NCBI GenBank assembly: GCA_015179125.1 | Contig: WHVA01000141.1 | Location: forward strand, 124,001 to 188,000 | Source: Gautieria morchelliformis | Lineage: Eukaryota > Basidiomycota > Agaricomycetes > Gomphales > Gomphaceae | DNA: 64,000 bases | Reading direction: 5' to 3' | In this document: piece by piece, positions 58,586 to 64,000 of the stretch | Numbering within the stretch: the first letter of the stretch is position 1 | Layout: each line of letters starts with the position of its first letter | The notes under the pieces: generated by a model | Database searches by the model: none | Seen by the model: the letters and a program-made list of their open reading frames with translations, nothing else | Told to the model about the DNA's origin: nothing | Program-made: the position numbers and the translations under genes

Positions 58586-59919
58586 ATGCATCTATCTTAC
58601 GCATTGCAATCTTCGGTCTGGTATTCCTGAAGGTGTCTGCGTAGTCTTGCGTCATATAAACGACCTAAATCACGCGGTCGATATCCGCGCTCACGGAGCG
58701 CTGCCGTTCTCGTGGCGCTCTTCGTTGGCCGCGGAGGAGATTTGTATGTTCTTCTTAGTCGGTCAGTATTCCACATACAATAGGTTGGCATCTCTTTAAG
58801 CATGACTGCATCTAGACGTTCGGATGAGTTAAGAAGCTATCCTGGAGATACCTCACTGCCAGGTGGGAAATTGGAGCGAACAGATCAGTCGTTGGAGAAT
58901 GCAGCGGTAGGTACCTTCCTCACGCCTTCTAGATAATGCTGATATGCTGTTGCTTCCCCGTCTATAGCGCCGTGAAGCTTTCGAAGAGGCAAGTGAAATT
59001 CACACCTCAGACCTTGTCACAACTGGCTTACGCACTTGCAAGATTGGCTTGCCCTTGGATAAGACAAAAGTCCCATTGCTCTGCATTCTTGAGCCATTCT
59101 TGGCAGGTAACCACATCATTGTCACTCCGTCAGTCTCGTGATTCTCTGGGCTGTTGAGACGCTGATTGAGGTACCGTTAAGAGTTGTCGTACTTATACTG
59201 GACCAGACGCTGCGTGTACGCGACCTTAATTTCGTACCGCTCATGAATTTTTATTGCTGACTCTCATTTTTTGAATTAGCCGATTCTAAACGCGTTCGAG
59301 GTTCAAAGCCTATTCTCACACCCACTTCTCGCTTTCCTTGAGACCTCCCCTTCTCGCGAATCGGAAGCCCCCATTCCTGATCGTCACTTATCATCCAGGA
59401 CTGAAAAGGGAACACCATCCAATAACCATTCGCCGGTGACCATAGCATCGGGAGTGGGAAAGCTACGGAGCAAGTCTACCCGCTCCACCTACGCACTGAA
59501 ACCACTCGAGCAACCATATCGCGTCCACGAGGATATCCTGTGGCACGGACGGCCTGTACGGATGCACCGTTTTTTAACCGGCCGTGAAGCGCAGGGTGTC
59601 AAGCCTATATTCGGACTGACATCGTGCGCCTCTTCTTGCATGATTTTCGTGACATAAACTGATACGCTCGCCTATTTGCATGGCACGGGTTTGTGGGACT
59701 AGGGCGATCCTGATTCGTACTGCACAGATAGGCTACGCGCGCGATCCTGAATATGAATTATGCGCACCCGGACAGGCGAGTCTTGAGGACAGGATAGCAA
59801 TCGCCATGCAGCAACAGGAGACCTTGCGGAAAGCATGTCGAGACGAGGGCATTGAGCGAGATTGGAACATACCGCCTGATAAGCAGAGACTGACAACTAA
59901 AGCACGGGGCCGGCTGTGA
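58586..59919 (+). CDS. Nudix hydrolase (PCD1-like CoA diphosphatase family)
   Basis: The frame SAAVLVALFVGRGGDLYVLL joins over intron 58762-58815 to SRRSDELRSYPGDTSLPGGK, then the Nudix signature REAFEE|IGLP, VPLLCILEPFLAGNHIIVTP, VVVLILDQTLR, LFSHPL, RVHEDILWHG, MHRFLTGREAQGVKPIFGL and ILIRTAQIGYARDPEYEL, ending at 59917-59919. This is the order of peroxisomal-type coenzyme A diphosphatases; CoA or related nucleotide cleavage is inferred. The intron after EAFEE (58989-59042) uses GC-AG. The start is doubtful: the ATG at 58586 is followed in frame by TGA at 58628, so the true first exon or start is unresolved. Confidence 0.75.
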
Positions 59920-60530
59920 CGGTTTATACTCAGGTGTGTTCTGTTATTCCTACGGCCACCGGGCATCACCGAATATATTCTCCGTCACCCGTGACGTTTT
60001 CCCCGCAGATTTGTCTAAGATTAGTGCATCAGGGTAGTAGCAACGATATTATATTTGGACTCAGCATCATCCATCATGACTGTCCCTGCTTCTAGACCCG
60101 CAATTGAAGGTCAATCAATGCACAGGTAGTAGCCACCTATACCACACGGCCGGTATAGCCGTTGGTTCAAACCACCAATCCATGCATTACACCACATACA
60201 AATGCGAGATGATCTCACATACAAATGTTCCCACTACAAACATATGGGGCGAATACAAGTGTGTACTAGACTTGCGACTTGTCTGTTATAAACTTGCAAT
60301 TTTCCGTTGGATGAGTATGCCAGCATCGATCGTATGGTATACAGTACTAGCTGGCTGAGCCGTTACAAAGGAAAAATGATGGGAGAACCGCCAGTCACGC
60401 ATCACGGGTGACGGCCGCTTTCCCATCCGTCACAGCTTGCTCCTTACCAACAACGTTCCTTTCCTTCGTTGTCGACGGTAAGCGCCTTCCGTACGGCTTC
60501 GCTGACGTTCCTCTCACTCTTTTGTAGACA
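59920..60530. other. Intergenic / chitin synthase 5' region
   Basis: No separate gene. GTAAGCGCC at 60478 and TTTTGTAG ending at 60527 look like a 5'-UTR intron just before the chitin synthase ATG. Confidence 0.45.
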
Positions 60531-63500
60531 ATGTCGAATGCCCGCGAGGCAATCAGCTCCGGCGAGCTCACCGATCTCGTCGTTTCCTCCTCGTCCTCAA
60601 CTACAGTCTACCCTTCGGACGACACTATAATCTCCGTCTTGCAGGCTCGCTTTCGCGCAGACCTCCCATACACACGAATCGGTGCCACCGCCCTCGTCGT
60701 CGTCAATCCCTTGAAGGTTCTCACTAGCGTGAACGACGCCTCGGCCCAGGAATACGAGGACAAGAGCTACAAAGATACCAGTCTACCCACCGCAGATGCT
60801 CCTAAATCACTACAGCCTCACATATATGATCTTGCAGTAAGAATATATCTGCTCATGCGCCGCCGGTCAGAGTCCCAGAGCGTCGTCTTTCGGTGAGTGC
60901 CGCACGCGCATGCACATGCGTCCCTGACACCCATTGCGTTAGCGGGATCACGGGCTCCGGCAAGTCCGAGAGCAGCCGTCTGCTCGTGAATCAGGTCCTT
61001 CGACTCTCCGCACATTCCAAAAAGGAGTCTAAGTTGGCCGACCAAGTACGGAGCCTAGGCCTCGTTCTCGACTCGTTCGGCAACGCAAAGACACTCGTTA
61101 ATCCTAACGCATCTCGCCACGGTCGCTACCTCGAGCTCAACTTCAACGAGCGCGGCCGCCTTGCCTCCGCAAAAGCCCTGGCTTACGGTCTAGACAAGTC
61201 CCGATTGAACAGACTCGGCCATGAAGAGCGCTCCTACCACGTATTTTACCAATTCCTCTCCGGGGCCACTCCTGACGAGCGCGATGCCCTAGGCATCGAG
61301 GATGTGTCCGATTACGCTCTTCTTGCCTCCTCAGGATGTTATCGTCTCCCGGGTGGTCCGTTCAGCGACGACACTGTTCAGATGGATGATCTTCGCGGGG
61401 CTATGAGGACATTGGGGTTCAAACCCAAACATACCATGTCGATTTTTCAACTTCTCATCACTATTCTTGTTCTGGGCAATATCCATTTCGTAGACGCCGA
61501 GTCCCGCCGGGGCGAGCAGTCCGCCACGGTCTCAAACCCGATCGTGTTAGATCATGCTTCACGCCTTCTCGGTGTCCCGTCAGACGATCTACAACACGCG
61601 CTGACGAACAAATCGAACTACGTGCGCAAGGAATTTTACAACGTCCTTCTGAACGCCGAGCAGGCCGCGCGGCATCGCGATGGGCTTGTCCGGGATCTTT
61701 ATGCCATCCTCTTTGCATTCGTCGTCGAAACCGCAAACCACAAGATTACACCCGCACAACAGGAGCCTGCACCAGCGACACAGATCGTAGTCCTCGACCA
61801 GCCCGGCTTCCAGACCCGTGCGCCGAACAACACCAGTTCCATGCTCTTCGGGTCACCACTCATTGCTGCACAAGGGCAGAATGGCTTCGATGAATTTGTC
61901 TTCAATTTCCAGGACGAGCTTCTGCAGTCGTACGTGGTACGGCATACTTTCGAGGACGCCGTCGGGTATAACTCTCATGTCGTCTCTGATGGGGTCTCAT
62001 TACCTGCCGTAACAACGATGGACAATTCCGCGTGTATCGAGCTCTTACGTGGCGCACAGCTCAGTGGTACGCCCCAACGGAAACCGGCCGGCATGCTAGG
62101 GGCAATGAGTAAAGCGGCCACTGCTTATAAGTCTGGCAAGGTAGGCGAGGACAAAGATGAACAGCTCTTGCGCGACATCGTCGAGAAGTATAGCAAACAC
62201 GCTTCCTTCGCTGTTAACCCCACACCTACTGTCGCCACGGAAGGCCGGCTGTTCGGGATCAACCACTATGCAGGCAGCTGTTCTTACGATGCATCACACT
62301 TCGTTGAGAAAGATGCGGATACGCTCGATTCAGCGTTCGTGCCCCTCCTGCGGAATTCTACCGAGACGTTCATCGCCAAGCTTGTATCGGGCCCTAGCCT
62401 GGCCACCGAGACGCATTATCAAGACAAAAACATTGTGGTGCAAGCACAGGTCTCCTCCCGGCCACTTCGCCAACCTACTCGGCCTGCTCAGCGGCCCGAT
62501 GATGCCGCTCCCCTAGACCCTTCCAAGGTATATCCTGTTAGCACACAGCTTAATTTCAACCTCTCGGAGTTGTTGGTCACCCTCGATCAAATGAAACTCT
62601 GGACGGTCCTGTGTATCCGTCCCAATGATTCCATGTCCCCCAACTCTTTCGACAAGCGGAGAGTAAAGGCACAAGTACGGTCCCTTCTGTTACCCGACCT
62701 GGCTGCACGGCGTGCGACAGAGTATGTTGCGGATTATGAGCACGAGAAGTTCTGCGACCGCTATGTTCCCACCATGCGTGGAGACGTTCCGTTACGCATC
62801 CGGCAATGCGTACAGGCGAATGGGTTGCGGGAAGGCCAGGACTATGCCCTTGGGCACCGGTCGATTTGGTTGGCCTATGGTGCGTGGAAGATTATCGAGG
62901 ACGGTTTGCGGGCAGTAGAGAAAGAGCGCCGAAAGGCAGGGTTAGGTGGTGATGATGAGAGCGTGGCGCACGACATTGGGGATGACGCTACGACCGATCA
63001 CGAGGGTCCCACCTGGAAAGCTGGAGGTGGCGCGTTTGGCGAAAGTTCCGACAACCTCGTCCGAGGCATGCACCCCCAGTCTAATGTATTCCATAATGCT
63101 CCTGGAGGGTACGGCTCCGGAGGGCTCGCGACTCCCAGCCAGCAGGTGTATACCCATGGTCGGGACGAAAGTGGCTGGGGCTCCGAATGGGACGTGAAGC
63201 GAGGCATGTCGCCCCCGACGGACAAGGTTGCTGAATCGAAAGAGTCAGCGGGCTTAATCGTCAACGAAAAGCAGAACACAGTTGAAGAGATACCACAGAC
63301 ACGCGCGAGACGTTTTTGGATCGTTGTGGTATGGTTGTGTACATGGTGGATTCCATCGTTCCTCTTGCATCACGTCGGGCGTATGAAGCGCCCCGACGTC
63401 CGCTTTGCATGGCGTGAGAAGGTGACCATCTGTTTTCTCATTTTATTCCTTTGTGGCATTGTCCTGTTCTACATTATCGTGTTCGGAGTACTGCTTTGCC

Positions 63501-64000
63501 CTAATTTCAACAAGGCATGGGCAAGCAACGAAGTTGCTCAACACGCTGCAACAAATAATCTCTGGGTGTCCATTCAGGGCCAGGTCTACGATATCACGAA
63601 CTTCCAGGGTGACCACAGCGACATACCAGCTGAGCCCGTCACCAGCGACGTATTGTTGCAGCTTGGCGGCCTCGATCTTACCCCTTACTTTCCCCCGCCT
63701 CTCGTATCCGCTTGCAGCGGGCTTGTCTCGGATCCCCGCCTGGCCCTCAGAGCAAAAAACGTCACTATTATATCCCCCAGGCTGTTCATACGTCAGGTGT
63801 TCAGCAGACAAATGTCGGTACGAAATTGGATCAATCAGATTGGTATACCAGTATTTTTCAGCCCAAGATCAATCAATACCACAAAGGTCCACTTGTTTGG
63901 GATACAGGAATGATCAAGTCAGAGGCCGACAACGGTGACAGGTACGCGTCTGTCATCATCATGCTCGTGTTTCTTTGCTGATAATGTTTTGCGACAGGGT
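60531..64000 (+). CDS. Class V chitin synthase with myosin motor-like domain (5' part)
   Basis: Membrane glycosyltransferase making chitin from UDP-GlcNAc, fused to a myosin head. Exon 1 is 60531-60892; intron 60893-60942; exon 2 from 60943. Motor motifs in order: P-loop GITGSGKSES, NPNASRHGRYLEL (switch I), LGNIHFVD, VVLDQPGFQ (switch II), FGINHYAG. Then LWTVLCIRPNDSMSP and a DEK-like linker, two membrane helices (FWIVVVWLCTWWIPSFLLHH; ICFLILFLCGIVLFYIIVFG), and a cytochrome-b5-like fold (NNLWVSIQGQVYDITNF). The catalytic QxxRW region lies beyond the window. At 63774-63778 a C5 run is one base short: the frame moves from NVTIISP to the continuation QAVHTSG, which resumes in another frame up to donor 63942. 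Either a sequencing error or a real lesion. Confidence 0.9.

Noticed and set aside
58257-58799. 180-codon plus-strand ORF
   Set aside because: Its 3' half overlaps the Nudix gene in a different frame; the Nudix frame has family motifs and splice sites, this one has none.
61461-61736. Minus-strand ORFs across the chitin synthase motor
   Set aside because: Shadows of the plus-strand gene with no independent support.

Overview
This window looks like a chromosome segment from an Agaricomycete (mushroom-forming basidiomycete). The evidence is dense 45-60 nt GT-AG introns, a class V chitin synthase with a myosin head, a KDZ-associated CxC5/CxC6 gene, a fungal alpha-kinase, and several protein families typical of that group. 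No rRNA, tRNA, CRISPR or bacterial-style operon was seen. All gene models are read by eye from splice signals, frame continuity and remembered family patterns; no search was run.

Layout. 1-5.3 kb: one multi-exon EF-hand/ZZ-finger family gene (+) with two in-frame stops and several internal duplications. 5.3-6.05 kb: a diverged copy of the promoter and first codons of the Myb gene found at 51.5 kb. 6-11 kb: few genes; repeats, an unrecognised ORF and a LINE ORF1 fragment. 11.7-13.3 and 21.7-23.8 kb: two paralogues (A, B) of a zinc-finger-like family, riddled with short inverted duplications. Between them lie a 2.2-kb terminal-inverted-repeat element, an aminoglycoside-phosphotransferase-like relic, an ankyrin-repeat relic and an apparently intact FMP52/HTATIP2-like oxidoreductase gene (20.3-21.5 kb).

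24-49.3 kb is a transposon-rich block. A third zinc-finger paralogue (CD, minus strand) has exons 1-6 at 36.3-37.5 kb and exons 7-8 at 27.0-27.8 kb. The 8.4 kb between them is a head-to-tail run of three non-autonomous Helitrons sitting in a former 50-nt intron; splice phase matches across it. Helitron contents include long 17-bp minisatellites and a solo LTR. Gene CD is flanked by direct repeats of 2.2-2.8 kb that carry ABC-transporter relics; the right copy has gained a second solo LTR. To the right, an 8.2-kb element with ~40-bp terminal inverted repeats contains the CxC5/CxC6 gene (itself split by a 909-bp TA-flanked MITE), P450 and LRR relics and an alpha-kinase gene. An 839-bp internally deleted relative of that element lies at 24.0-24.9 kb.

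50-64 kb is mostly ordinary genic DNA: a decayed ORF related to the one at 9 kb, a Myb/SANT protein (+), a WW-like plus membrane protein (-) with a tandemly duplicated exon cassette, a Nudix hydrolase (+) with a GC-AG intron, and the 5' part of a myosin-motor chitin synthase (+) that runs off the window and carries one apparent single-base frameshift.

The genes do not form a pathway. The main story is transposon-driven remodelling: elements inside introns and exons, elements carrying host-type genes, and a gene family with repeated hairpin-forming duplications.
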